Origin: Purshia tridentata
Taxonomy: Eukaryota > Streptophyta > Magnoliopsida > Rosales > Rosaceae
NCBI GenBank assembly: GCA_003254885.1
Contig: QANT01005266.1
Coordinates: forward strand, 91,484 to 155,483
Direction of reading: 5' to 3'
DNA length: 64,000 nt
Positions 22,719-35,486 of the stretch are shown piece after piece (the first letter of the stretch is position 1; each line of letters opens with the position of its first letter). Made by a program: the position numbers and the translations under genes. The notes below the pieces were generated by a model. The model was not told the origin of the DNA, did no database searches, and saw nothing but the letters and a program-made list of their open reading frames with translations.

Positions 22719-24176
22719 ATGCTTCCTCTGTTTCGTAGACAGAAAACCCCAAAACCCAGTTTGGCAATTCCATGTCGCAGCCTCACCACGTCACCACCAG
22801 AACCGCCTCAAGACGACGCTGCCTTGGCCAACCTTATTATCAAATCCGACCCGCAATCTCTGACCCGGACCCTTCACGACCCGAATATCGAGTGGAGCTC
22901 CGATTTAGTCAACAAGACCCTGAAGCGCCTCTGGAACCACGGACCCAAAGTCCTCCAATTCTTCAAGGTCCTCGACCACCACCCCAACTACACGCACTCC
23001 TCCTCCTCCTTCGACCACGCCATCGACATCGCGGGCCGTCTGCGGGACCACAAGGCCCAATGGACCCTAGTGTCCCGAATGCGGTCCCGCCGACTCGGTC
23101 CAGGCCCAAGAACCTTCGCTATCATTACTGAGAGGTATGTTGCTGCTGGCAAACCTGATAGAGCTGTTAAGGTCTTCTTGTCTATGCACGAACATGGTTG
23201 TCCTCAGGATTTGAATTCCTTTAACACCATTCTTGATGTGCTTTGTAAAGCTAAGCGTGTTGAAAAGGCTTATAATTTGTTTAAGGTGTTTAGGGGAAGG
23301 TTTAAGGCTGATTGTGTTAGTTATAATATTCTTGCAAATGGGTGGTGTTTGGTTAAGCGAACTCCCAAGGCTTTAGAGCTTTTGAGGGAGATGGTGGAGA
23401 GGGGATTGGACCCGAGTTTGACGACCTATAATATAGTGCTTAAAGGGTATTTTAGAGCTGGTCAGATTAAGGAAGCTTGGGAGTTCTTTATGGAAATGAA
23501 GAAGAGGAAGTGTGAGATTGATGTTGTTACTTATACTACTTTGGTTCATGGGTTTGGTGTTGTTGGGGAGATTAAGAAAGCTCAAAAGGTTTTCGATGAG
23601 ATGGTTGGGGAGGGGGTCCTTCCTTCTGTTGCAACTTACAATGCTTTGATTGGAGTCTTGTGTAAAAAAGATAGTGTGGAAAATGCTGTATTGGTTTTTG
23701 AGGAGATGGTGAGCAAGGGTTATGTGCCGAATGTGACGACTTATAATGTGGTGATTAGAGGATTGTGTCATGCGGGTAACATGGAAAGGGCATTGGAGTT
23801 TATGGAGAGAATGAAGGATGATGAGTGTGAACCAAATGTTCAGACATATAATGTTGTGATTCGTTACTTTTGCGATGCTGGAGAGATTGAAAAGGCGTTG
23901 AATGACTTTGAGAAGATGGGTAGTGGGGATTGTTTGCCAAATTTGGATACATACAATGTTTTGATTAGTGCCATGTTTGTGAGGAAGAAACCTGAAGATC
24001 TGTTAGTGGCAGGGAAGTTGTTGATTGAGATGGTTGGTAGAGGGTTTTTGCCACGGAGGTTCACCTTCAATCGGGTTCTGGATGGGCTTTTGCTAACAGG
24101 TAATCAAGGTTTTGCAAAAGAGATTCTGAGATTGCAGAGCAGATGTGGCCGTCTTCCTCGTCAGGTCAAGTTATAA
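22719..24176 (+). CDS. P-class PPR protein, OTP43 (At1g74900) type
   Basis: Intronless, 485 residues. The N-terminal 45 residues are rich in Arg, Ser and Pro with few acids, fitting a mitochondrial presequence. Then come about ten 35-residue PPR motifs, for example CVSYNILANGWCLVKRTPKA and VTTYNVVIRGLCHAGNMERA. There is no E, E+ or DYW extension, so it is P class. Close similarity along its length to Arabidopsis OTP43, including the LPNLDTYN and FAKEILRLQS segments, suggests the same role in trans-splicing of mitochondrial nad1 intron 1; that is inferred by homology. GC-rich 5' third, AT-richer remainder. In Arabidopsis OTP43 is next to KJC1; here the DEL gene lies between them. Confidence 0.92.
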   Translation: MLPLFRRQKTPKPSLAIPCRSLTTSPPEPPQDDAALANLIIKSDPQSLTRTLHDPNIEWSSDLVNKTLKRLWNHGPKVLQFFKVLDHHPNYTHSSSSFDHAIDIAGRLRDHKAQWTLVSRMRSRRLGPGPRTFAIITERYVAAGKPDRAVKVFLSMHEHGCPQDLNSFNTILDVLCKAKRVEKAYNLFKVFRGRFKADCVSYNILANGWCLVKRTPKALELLREMVERGLDPSLTTYNIVLKGYFRAGQIKEAWEFFMEMKKRKCEIDVVTYTTLVHGFGVVGEIKKAQKVFDEMVGEGVLPSVATYNALIGVLCKKDSVENAVLVFEEMVSKGYVPNVTTYNVVIRGLCHAGNMERALEFMERMKDDECEPNVQTYNVVIRYFCDAGEIEKALNDFEKMGSGDCLPNLDTYNVLISAMFVRKKPEDLLVAGKLLIEMVGRGFLPRRFTFNRVLDGLLLTGNQGFAKEILRLQSRCGRLPRQVKL

Positions 24177-25795
24177 ATCATGTTCAAATTCAGGTTGGCT
24201 CATGAACCATGCAGATTTGACTTCATTCAAATATTTTTCCGAGAAACCCATGACTGCTCTGAAGGGTTTTCCATCCCTGTCGAAATTTCAGCAGTTGGTC
24301 TTCGCTGCAAGACTTTCTTCTGCGCTGTCTGGTGTTAAAGCTCTACAATTTGGAGGATTTGATGCACTATGGTTGAACGAGAGATTTATGTGGCACCCAA
24401 CTTGAGGATTTCACTGCTTTGCAAGCAGTCAACAAAATGGACTGGCTGAAGATGGTGTTATAGTTCTGATGACCCTCTTTCAGCAGTTTAGTGGAAACCA
24501 AGTACCATGTGTGGAAGAGACTTAATATGGGCAACAGGTCATGATGATCATTGGCTTAACAAGAAAAGAAGAATGTCAATGGTGTTTATGAGTTTGAAGG
24601 TTCAAATTTCCATTTCTACCTTCGTATCGCCATCCCAAGTTTTGGAAGTATGTTGCCTCCAATTGGTTTGATAACATAAGCTTGTATTAGCTTGTTTAAC
24701 TACGAGATCCACAATTTCTAAACGGAAGGAAATCATTTCTACCGTCGTCAAATTTGGAGTTGCATACATTAGTTTAGTTGAACCTTAAATGATATTAATA
24801 ACAAGTAATTTTCATTACTAGTACTCTAATATTCTACTTCAAGTATGTTACTGCAGCTTCAAAGAAGCTGGTTCCTTGACTTTTGTGAATCTAGGTTTTT
24901 AGATTTTCCAGAGATTTGTGATTGTAATCAAGTTCGGATCAACTGACATAAGCGTTTGTTTCATTACCAGTTGATATACAAATACTGTTTTCACTGTTCA
25001 CCATGAACCAAGTTTGATCAGCAGTATATTTGAAGAAAAGTGGAAGAGGAATCGTTAAATAATTATCCCAACTAATTGAGACTTTGTGCTCAAACACACC
25101 CTCGTTGTACTCTGCCTATCCACCATCTTTCTCACCCCACCAAATTTGAAAATATGCTAAATCGGGGAGGGTGGGCAGCATCGACCCCAGGGTCAAACTA
25201 GTATTAGACCAGTTCCTGCAGTGAGGAAGGGAACGGGTTGGGTTGGGTGGGTGGTGTTCATTTTTTCTTTTTAAGTTAATTATAGTAATAATCTATGAAA
25301 TATACTATGAGTATCACTTTAGTCAATTAATTTCATTTATAAAATTTCGGAGTTATGAACTATTGTAAAGTATCACTTTAATTATTATGTATAATTCAGT
25401 ACAAGATCAATCTAGATTGAAATGTAGAACCGATCTCATCTCGTTGATTCCTTGTTGATGATGGAGTTGCAACTCGCGGTTGGAAGGTAGGGGTTGGCAT
25501 TTAGGTTTTTTTTTTTTTTTTTCCCCAGTTTATTTAAGAAGTGAAAGTGAAATTTAAAAGTTAAAAATAAAAAAGATGTAGGAATGTGAGAAGATTAAGG
25601 TATATATAGAAAAGACTGTCTTTAAAAGTAGGGGTAAAAATGTAAAAAAAGAAGAATTAATCAAATCAAAAGCGATAATTCATGTTTAAGTGAGTGTAAG
25701 ATTGAAAATTAAAGCGGGCAAAAAAGAAAGCGAGGGAGGCAAAGCCGGTAATTTGGCTGCGTTGCAAAATAATCCGAAATCGTGAGGAGCGTGAT
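24177..25795. other. PPR 3' UTR and DEL upstream region
   Basis: AT-rich with a T-run at about 25507-25522. The PPR frame ends at 24176. 24145-24405 is open in another frame but has no recognisable protein. No repeat ends found. Confidence 0.5.
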
Positions 25796-25803
25796 ATTCC
25801 CGC
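25796..25803 (+). promoter_or_regulatory. E2F-binding site upstream of DEL gene
   Basis: ATTCCCGC matches the consensus WTTSSCGC and lies 255 bp upstream of the DEL ATG. DEL1 in Arabidopsis is known to be controlled by typical E2Fs through such a site, so autoregulatory wiring in the E2F network is likely. The match is exact; use is inferred. Confidence 0.6.
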
Positions 25804-26057
25804 TCATTGGAAGTTTTGAAAAAGGGGCCCAACCCTCGTCTCTCTCTTCCATCTTTCCGCAGCAGCTCCGCTCCTTTGGCTCGGCTTCAGATCCCAAAAA
25901 CCCAAGCGCTCGCAAATTTGAAAATTCTGACCCCGCCATTTACTCTAACCCCCTCCCCCCCATTCCTTAACGGTCCTTTCCCTCTCTATATTTCATTCGT
26001 CTTTTGTTTTCAGCCTTCACTCTTCACCTCCCTCCCTTCCCTCCAATTCTCTCAACC

Positions 26058-28971
26058 ATGGCGTCTAATGCAGCCGCAGCCCCACCCGAGCCTTCGTCCC
26101 GCCACCATGCCTATAGCCGAAAGCAGAAGTCCCTCGGCCTCTTGTGCTCCAAGTACTCTCTCTCTCTCCCCCTCCTCTTTTCAAGTTTCTTGATTCTTGA
26201 ACGCTATTTCTCTAACTGTTCGCGCTGTTGTGCAGTTTCCTCAGCTTGTACAATCGCGACGGCGTGACCTCGATCGGCCTCGACGACGCCGCTTCACGAT
26301 TAGGTATTCATCTCGCTTTAATCAATTTCCGCCGCTCAATTTCACGTTATCTCCTCATTCGTGTTATCCGATCTAATGCTTTTCTCCATGTGCAGGTGTT
26401 GAGCGGCGACGGATCTACGACATCGTCAACGTCTTGGAGAGCGTTGGGGTCAGTTTTGTCTTTTTTCCCTTTCTGGGTATTTTCTTTTAATTTTTTCCCG
26501 CTGAATTTCGTTTACTTATTTGGTTAATTTGGATTTTCAGGTTCTTGCTCGGAAGGCAAAGAACCAGTATACCTGGAAAGGGTTTGCGGCAATCCCTAAA
26601 GCTTTAAAAGAGCTTAAGGTTTTTATTTTTTCATTAAGCTTCAGATCTGCTCCAGTTCTCTCTTTTTTATTTTATTGTTATTTTTTGGAGGAACAGACAT
26701 GGGGTAGGTTGAAATTTGGTACTGATTTTGCGTTTTGGTGGTTTCACAGGAAGAGGGTTTGAGAGAAAATTTCAATACCTTTGATGGAAACGATGATACA
26801 AAAGTAAGTGTTTTGAGTTATTCAAATGCTTGTTACTTTCTTAAATGAGGTTTTTGCTTTAATTTTTTTAAAATTTGATTTTTTATTCTAATTTCAAGAA
26901 TTTGTTACTTTCTTTTTCTTCACAGGTTTCAGATGATGAGGATGATGATGAGAGATCTTCTGATCCCACAACTGGGAGTCAGAATGATAAGTGCAACCCT
27001 AGCATCAATCTTAAGTCTTCAGCAAACTCTAAAACTGGTAAAACTTTGTTTTTAGCGATATTTAAGCTTGCTTATGTGCCTTTTATATTGGGTCTAAAAC
27101 AACAATTTTGGGTTACCAAGTATAATTTGATGATTCACACTTGCCGTGTAAGGCTGTATTTTTTAAGAGTTGGGCTAATTTTTAGGGAAGTTAAAATTCG
27201 GTTAATTCTATGCAGAACTCAATTACTATGAATATTATATTTTTTTTGGTGATATTCTAAATTTTTTATTGGGGTTGATCTTTGCAGATAATAGGAGGGA
27301 AAAGTCACTGGCACTTCTTACACAGAATTTTGTGAAGCTCTTTGTCTGCTCCACTGTGAGTGACATGTTTGATTGCGATGTGCTCATTTTATAAAATTGT
27401 CATTAGTCTTCTATGTAATTTGGGCCATCTTTGATTGTTATTTTATGAACTTGTAGGTAGAATTAATCTCCCTTGATGAAGCCGCGAGATTATTACTTGG
27501 GGATCAACACAATTCATCAATAATGAGAAGTAATAAGTTTTGTACTTGCTTTGTTTATTCTTGATCATCTATTACATAAAAAGGACCCGAAACTATTGAC
27601 TAACATTTGCTCCATATGATAATTTGCAGCTAAAGTAAGGCGGCTTTATGATATTGCAAACGTTTTGTCCTCCATGAATCTGATTGAGAAGGTAAAACAT
27701 TACAGCAAATCCTTAAAGGTAGAAAGAAATTTAAATATGTTGAATTTGAGAAATTTTAGAATTCAGCATCAGTTAATAGCTATTATAATCTCTTGCCAAA
27801 CTTACATGTAACTTTCTTCTGTAAAAATATGCAGACCCACACAACAGATACAAGGAAACCTGCATTTAGGTGGCTGGGATTGAGAGGAAAAGAGGAGAAT
27901 GTGGTTCCAGAAGAGTCTAGAAAAAGAACCTTTGGTGCAGATATCACAAACGTCAGTTTTAAGAGGGGCAAGGTAGAATCTTCTATTGGTGGGAATTTGG
28001 ATGTGCAAAAACAAGTGAAACATGAAAGCCTAGAACGTGAGGTTGATAGGAGCAATTTGGAGGACTCAACAGATGTTCCAAAGAGCTACCAGTTTGGTCC
28101 TTTTGCTCCAGTCACTATTGCCAGACCTGGCATACTTGGGAATAGCAACGTGAAGAAGGTGCATGACTGGGAGAGTTTGGCTTCTACTTATCGTCCACAG
28201 TATCAAAACCAAGGTACCATTTTTTTGCTGGATCATGCAGTTTAGTGAAGGACTTCGATTCTCAATAGTCACATAACTATTTTTAGCATCTGTTCAGCTA
28301 ATAACTTACATTTAGTAGTCAATGACCAATTCATTATAGGTTTAAATTCCCATCGGGAAACCAACAGAGACTAAGGACCTTCATTAATTTTTGTTGTATC
28401 TAGAGATGAATGATGGACCCATCTTGTCTCTTGAGAGCTCCACCTTTTCTCTAAAATGGTCTATGATTATCATCAGCCTTGGTGAACCTTTTTGATGTAG
28501 GACCAGGAGGAAATAGTGGGAGAAAGAGAAGGGAGGAGGAAAAAGAATGAAACAGGAAAGGAGCCTAGGAGAGAAGTACAAGAACAAGGGAGCCGAAGCT
28601 GGGTTTCAATTTGTAATACCAAATTCAATATTCAAGTATCCTCCATTAGGTTCCAATAGGGTTTATTTATGTACTAGGCTGTCCAAACCCAACGTAGAAA
28701 TAAAGCCAACAGGAGAACCCTATTAGTATAGGAAAGCAAATTTCAATAGCATTAGAATCCCCAATTAAAGTTGAGCAATCCCTACATAATATAAAAATCA
28801 CAAAATTCAAAGTTCTTTGTAAAATATCCCATCACCCTTTGATGCAAAATTACTAATTCAAAGGTTTTGCTTGATCTTGCAGCTTTAAAGGACCTGTTTT
28901 CTCATTACATGGAAGCATGGAAGTCATGGTACTCTGAAGTTGCTGGGAAGAATCCAATCCAAATTTCTTGA
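26058..28971 (+). CDS. Atypical E2F (DEL / E2Fe type)
   Basis: Eleven exons: 26058-26152, 26236-26303, 26396-26448, 26541-26618, 26750-26803, 26926-27037, 27288-27355, 27457-27529, 27630-27691, 27835-28213 and 28883-28971, giving 376 residues. It has two E2F winged-helix DNA-binding domains: the first at about 22-95 with RRRIYDIVNVLESVGV and the second at about 145-235 with VRRLYDIANVLSSMNLIEK. The dimerisation, marked-box and RB-binding regions of typical E2Fs are absent, so it binds as a monomer without a DP partner and represses E2F targets. DEL1 restrains endoreduplication and also controls salicylic-acid biosynthesis in Arabidopsis. Which of DEL1, 2 or 3 it corresponds to cannot be settled here; synteny favours DEL1. 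Confidence 0.94.
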
Positions 28972-29858
28972 TGCTTCTCCATTTTGACATGCTCCAGATG
29001 ATGATTTAAGGAAGTTGCTTCAAGTCAACTCTCCTTGTTGACCCCACAGAAGAGATGGCCCTTGTTGGATGCATTTCTTTATGCACCATGTTAGATTGGC
29101 TATCCTTAGGATACTACATTTAGTTTTGATGTTTTGACATTCTCATAGATTTTCTTCTTTCTTGATTTGTTTATGCAATGATTTCTAGTTAGAGATGCGC
29201 ATCACTATTCATGTATTTTCTTTCTGGCACATAATGAGGCGAATGGTGTAAATTTTGGTTGGGCATTCGAAGTTGGACCAATTATATATAACAGGTTCTT
29301 GTGCGCTCATTTTTAAGTAGTTTTCTTTACTGTTTTCTCCGTTTGCAAAGTGAAAGCACTTTAGCCTCCTTGGCCTTTGAAAAGTGAAAGCTTTCATTTG
29401 GTAAGAGTAAGCAGTTACAGGCTTACAGCACATATTTTTAGTTAGAAGTTTCTAAAAACTTTTAGCAGATATGTGATTATTAAATTAATATTCTTAAAGA
29501 AAAAGTTTTTTTTTTTTAATAAACCTTTAAAATATTATTTATTTTTTGTTAACTGCACAACAGACCGTCAAGTGCAAGCTTTTTGTTTATCTATCGAATT
29601 AATCTTATTTATTCTTCTTTCTCCACAGTAAAATGATACCCCATTCATTCTTGACAGGAAAAGTAGCAAATCAGTAATAACAACACATACTTATCTTTCA
29701 TGACAAAAAAAAAAACACATTCTTATCTTTTATTAGCAAAACGTTAATTTACAAATGAACAATAAGCTATTTGAATACCAGTGATGACACTAGAAAGCAA
29801 TCAAAGTCATACATATTATGAGTGAGAGAACTGAGAAAGTGTAATGTAATGTAATTAA
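28972..29858. other. Convergent 3' UTR region, DEL and GMPP-alpha genes
   Basis: The flanking genes converge. AT-rich with several possible AATAAA-like signals. No further gene. Confidence 0.55.
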
Positions 29859-32800
29859 TCAAAGAATTATTTCCTCCTGAACACTGACATTGAGAGTTTT
29901 ATGGGGGAGGACAATGCTGTTAATAACCACTACTTCATCTTCAACTGTCACTGCTTCACCTGGATTATCAATAAAAGTGGCATTAAGTGAATCCATATTA
30001 TATCAGAACAAGAAGAGGAAAGACTTTTAAAGAAGGATAATGTATAAACAAAAATAAGGCAGAAAATACCAAGGATTGTAATCCCCAGCTTCGAATTGTA
30101 ATTCCCACTGGCCTGAAATCATAGTAGCAAACTTAGAAAGCCAATTCTAACAAAGTCTTTTGGGAGGTGCTGGGGGACTTTTTACTACAAATTGGGCCTT
30201 TTTTCTCATTCTGAAATACAATTATCACTTGAAGAAACTTCAAAGTTTTTCATTTACAGTTTCTTTTGAACAACAGAAAATAACATTTTGAACTTGCCTG
30301 GACACGAGACCATTTCCCAATAGAAGATTTCCATCCAACAATTGCATGGATAACAACTGCATTTTCCTGAAAGAAAACGTTGTACATATGTCAAGATAAG
30401 TGAACTATGGAATGCATTGCATACGCTTTACTTTTGTTATATACCTTAATTTCGACATTGTCGAGGATGATACAACTTATGAGCCTCACACCCGCTCCTA
30501 TACGAGCATTTGCAGATATTGAGACGTTGGGACCAATCTGTATGACCGGGGTAGCAGGAGATTTAATAGATGAATTATTAAGACTAATGCTAAAGCCAGT
30601 GAATAAAATAATAGGCTATAGACATGTCCCGCATGCATGTATGTACGTATGTATATGCATAGAAACATCAAAAGAATATCCAAAAAAATGTAAATGGATT
30701 ATAGTAACCTAAACAACCTATAAAGCTATAACTCTGTTTCAAAAAAATATCAAATGCTGTTACATGATAACATAGTTATACACTTTCCGAAGTGGTGCTG
30801 TAAGTCACTGAAATGGGATTGCATAATGCTTTAGTTCATTGTACATATAGTGAAGCCAGTATGAGAGAAAATGTACCTTAGCACTTGGATGTATTTTTGC
30901 TGATGGATGAACATAAACATCACCAGTAATACTGGCACTCTTTGTACCATCTCCACTCACCAAAAGATGGGGGGTGGTTAATCGGAATTGTGAAAGATAC
31001 AAACCAGAACATTTCAAGGACATTCTGCAAGTATCAATACATAATGTTTACAAGGTGGTCCAGATCATGAAAACAAAGGCTATTGCAAGATGACACCTCA
31101 GAGGAAAATCTTACCCGGGAGTTTTGATCTGTTCCCAGAAGTCCATGGTTTCATATGTATATAACTGCTTCTTCCCCGCAAGAGGTGATAGGATATCTTG
31201 ATCCAACCTTACAAAATGTGTGGGACCACTCCTGCTAAAGGAACTTTGTATCAGCCATTATTTCTGCTAAACCTTGGTTTACCAACAAAAATAACATTGA
31301 TCAAACCTTGCTGCTGAATAAAGGGATTCAAAGCTGGATAGACGTCTTAAATCAGCTGCAAATAACAGAAGGGTTCAGATTTCAGCATGATAAAGACCAA
31401 TACTATGAATAGGTGAAGATAAATCATCACAGCAGAAATCTCAAATGCCCAAAACATTTACTAGAGAGGCAAAATCAAAACATGTTGGCTTCTTGTTGAA
31501 AGCTAAGCTTTCATATCAACACAGTTTGTCTAAATTTTGGATAAGTTAAAATTAAATCATGAATCATGGAATTATTGGAATCTCCTACTTCAGCACACTT
31601 ATGCATAGTCATGGAGATAGTATCACTGACCTCTGTCCTGCTGCTGAGTGGAAACACCCTCAATGGCATTAAATATATCTGGTGTAAATATGTAGACACC
31701 ACAATTTATCAGGTCACTTACCTGAATAAAATAACTATATTAGAAAAAAAAAAAAAGAGAAATATATGAGCCATGCCAGAAAGAAAGCCAAATTCTAATT
31801 CTAATTCATTAAGCCACATATGCCAAGGAAATTCTAAAAGCAGTTGAAATTCTGATCTCAAACATACAAAAGTCTCAGGCTTCTCTGTGTAATGCAACAG
31901 TTCATTAGTGACCGGATCAGCTACAAGTTCCCCAAACTCATTGGCTGACTCAGCAGAAACCTGTACAGAGAATGAAGAAAATTCAGACATGGAGAAAAAT
32001 AGATATATAATAACAAAAAACTTAACACTGCCAGAATTATAGTTGTGCATGTGTTGACCAACCTTGATTACAAGGATCGTGCCCATCCCACCATATTTTC
32101 TGTGAGCCTCTGCAGATATAAAAGGCAGAAAACAGCAATTAAATCTTTTGCAATCCCTTTATAATCAACAATGAACAACCTGGATATATTAAAATTAATG
32201 CTTCAAAAGTCTCAGCAACTAATGAAACGGTTACCAAGCATTTCCGGAAGTGGAAAACTGCAGCAAACATCACAATTCAGCAAGAAAATGTGCGACTGCA
32301 TGCAAAAATAAGCACCAAAATCAGCGTTTTACCTTACAATAAAGTAATAAACTGCAATGTAGTCAATAATAATATCCAATATACACGTAGGTGCTCAAAA
32401 TATCTCAGAGCACAAGCACCCATGCATGCATACATCATTTTAGAAAAGGAAAATCAAATCGATAAATTTGAAAAAAGTAAATTAGAAGATAGAAGAAAAG
32501 AAATTGAAGTAGATTAACACTTTCTTTATCAACCAAATAGAAAGTAGTAGGTAAAAGACAATAACCGGGTTGTCTTCCATGATCAGATCCCTGAAGTTAT
32601 AAAGTCCACCAGCTGAACCATGTGGCTTGTCTTCCCTCAGATATCTAAGAACAGCATCAGCAAAACAGAATGAATGATCTATAAATTAAAAATCAACAGC
32701 CAAACCAATATTTCGAGATCTAACTAGTAACTACTAACTAGAAAAGAAAGCATGAACTTACCTAACGGGGACTTTAAGCTCGTTAGAGATTGAGGATACA

Positions 32801-33385
32801 TATAATGCGAATTCACGCTCCTCATAGAAACCAACGAGAAAAATTTGCCCCAGGTTAGGAATCTGGAATACAATAAGTGATTTTAAAAACTTTGCATACA
32901 GATAAGCGAGAAATGACACATTTATCTTCAAGAATATACCCTTTTACAAGCAGAAATTGGATGATGAACCATTGGTTGTCCAGCTAAAGGAAACAGTGGC
33001 TTTGGAATATTCAATGACAGTGGCCGGAATCTAGTACCTGGAGAATTGAAATCCCAATACATAAAGAAATGCGTTCTCCAAGAAATACTGAAACTTTAGC
33101 ATAAGGATATATCATACTATGATTAAAAAAAATATACAGAGGATAATGAACTAAAATCAAAATATACCCATTAAAGTTAAAGCTTCAGAATTCTAGCAGT
33201 AAGAAATGGATCTCATTGTTGAACAAAATATTAACATTTGCCATAAAAAAAGCACCGTCACCAACATTCAAGGAAAATAAGAAAAGGGTCATCATTATTC
33301 GATCCAAAGATCACAGAAACGCCGTACCTTTAGTGGGCCCACCCACCATGATCACGGCTACCACCTTCTCGTCTGAGCTCCCCAT
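29859..33385 (-). CDS. GMPP alpha-like protein (KONJAC type)
   Basis: Fifteen exons: 33328-33385, 32940-33037, 32762-32862, 32566-32644, 32235-32295, 32063-32109, 31868-31960, 31631-31721, 31307-31355, 31115-31231, 30877-31024, 30445-30537, 30298-30366, 30070-30112 and 29859-29959. The 415 residues equal Arabidopsis KJC1 (At1g74910) in length. The N-terminal nucleotidyltransferase fold has [16 protein letters not shown], then [11 protein letters not shown]; a left-handed beta-helix of hexapeptide repeats (about 275-400) follows. KJC1/2 resemble GDP-mannose pyrophosphorylase, and are reported to stimulate the active enzyme VTC1 and so supply GDP-mannose for glucomannan, ascorbate and glycoproteins. 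The 3-residue insert in the GG-x-GTR loop is an alpha-subunit trait. Intron 13 uses a GC donor (CAG|GCAAGT), and the exon 10 acceptor is a TAGCAG tandem. Confidence 0.94.
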
Positions 33386-35486
33386 ATCCTACACCAATAC
33401 AGAAACCCAGATCCCCAAAGGAGATAAAACAATACCAATTGTGCTACAAAGCCAAAAACTGTTTTTGAACAAACTCAATGAAGTGACGCTACAAAAGAGC
33501 CCAAATGCATAATTTATATGCAAGTTTCAAAGCCGCTGTGGTTCACTAGGGACCAAGAAAGCTACAGCCTACAGTAATGCACCATACAAAAAAACCTGTC
33601 CTTTTTAACAGCACAGAGAGAGAGAGAGGGGGGGAGAGAGGGTGGTTTTTAAAAGTAAAGTAAAATCCAGTTGAGGATTTATTATTAGGAAGAGGAGGAT
33701 CTAGTAATAATGCAGAGACAGTATATGCAAAAAGGTACAAAACGTGAAACACCACTCGCTGGTGATAACTGGTAAGTACCAAAATAATATGAAAGACACA
33801 CCGCCAAGGAAGTTTCCGCCTGTTTTTTCCCACTACTTTTTGGGCGAGAGGGGAAGGTGGTCGGTGGGACCGTTAGAATGGAAATTTTTGTTCGGTATAG
33901 AGGTCTCTCTCACATTAAATTGCCTCAAAGAAACACTTGCATACATTAATACACCAAATTAATGTGTAATGTGTAACAATTTCTCTCATGTTTACCCCAC
34001 CAATTATTGCGAGAGAAAAGGGTTTTTCATCCGACTACTTGTGAGTTGTGTTGTGACTTAGATTTTGTTGAAAGAAATTATTTCAATTAAAATTAAATAA
34101 AAAGTGGTATTATTCTCACCCATCTGTTTTATTTCCTCACTTCTCTTTTTATAAAAATTTAATTATAATTTTTCTCTTTTATAAATTTACTAAATAGGAT
34201 ATATTAAAAACAAAAAACAAAGATCTAAAGCTGCCAAGGCTACCCTTTATATTACAAAATTGTAAAACTCTAATTGAGCGCCTATAGATGAAGTACTACT
34301 TGTTTCATCCAATTTGATTGGACAATTATTTTGAAGAAAAGATCTTTTCTATTCTTGATAAGAGGTGAATAATAGTTTACAAAGAATAGGGAAAATGGAA
34401 GAAGAAGGGGAAAAGAGAGGAGGGAGGGATAAGGGCATTTTGGTAATAATGAGGGTGTGATGAATAAATTTGTATTTTTACAAAAATTCGAGGGAGCGTG
34501 AAAATAAGGTGGAAAGGCAATAGTGCCCCTCGTCATGGTTTTAGTTGTGAAAACGCCTTCTCCCTCCCTCTCCCTTTTTTGTCCCAAGATTCAATTCAAC
34601 ACCAAAAATATTATCGTCAAAGCATTGCATGCGTGTTATGCTCCCATTCCATGTTAATAAAGGCCACAGTAGATAATATTTAATTCTAAATTAAATAGCA
34701 CAAACTCTGATGCAGATACATCTGAAATGAGCACATGAAATAAGAGTTGGCTGATGAGTTGGACTCACTTGGCCATTAAATCAGCTCAACTAGATCATAA
34801 AATGTTAGCTTGTGCTTGATTTTATTATAGCACACTTCGCTTTGAATTTATTCAGATGGTCACCAGGAAGGCAGGGATTATTACAATTTATTTGGATTAT
34901 GGCTTCAAGTTTAAGAAGGCAAAAAGGTGAAAAGTAGATATTCAAACTTTGAGATCGCTTGAAGTGTGCCCTCAACCATGTGACATTAACTCCCAACCTT
35001 AAGGGGCAATCTCTTGTGGAACAAGCCACCAAGGAAAAGCCATAAAAGATTTCAGGAAGAACTCCACCGAGCAGAACTTTTATATATCGAGTGCATACAT
35101 TTGTTGTCTCTAAGTAAAAATTTTATGTAGCTAATACGTACATACTACGCACGTACATGTAATGAGACAGATGGACAAATAAACATTAACTCCTTGTATT
35201 AGAAAAGCTTTTCTCAACCGCAAGGCTTGAGCTGATTTTGTTCCTTATTTTTCAAAAATTGATACTAGAGTGAAACTTATTATAAGATTTGTGAAAGTAC
35301 TGAGAAATGAGAAGGACAATCATGACTTTAACGATTGATGCACATAGAAGTGGATCAGCCTATGAATGAGACTGTCCCTGCCTGCAGTGCAAGTAAGAGG
35401 TAATGTCGTAAGGACCACCCCCATATTCCAAACTCAAAAAGTAATTCTGAATTCAAGACGTGAAAAACTTGATATGATTACGCATG
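33386..35486. other. Intergenic, GMPP-alpha promoter and ALDH10 downstream
   Basis: Contains a GA-rich tract at about 33616-33642 in the likely leader of the GMPP-alpha gene. The rest is AT-rich. No gene supported. Confidence 0.5.

Noticed and set aside
26875-27231. 118-codon frame inside the DEL gene
   Set aside because: It is exon 6 read through into intron 6; only 26926-27037 is coding.
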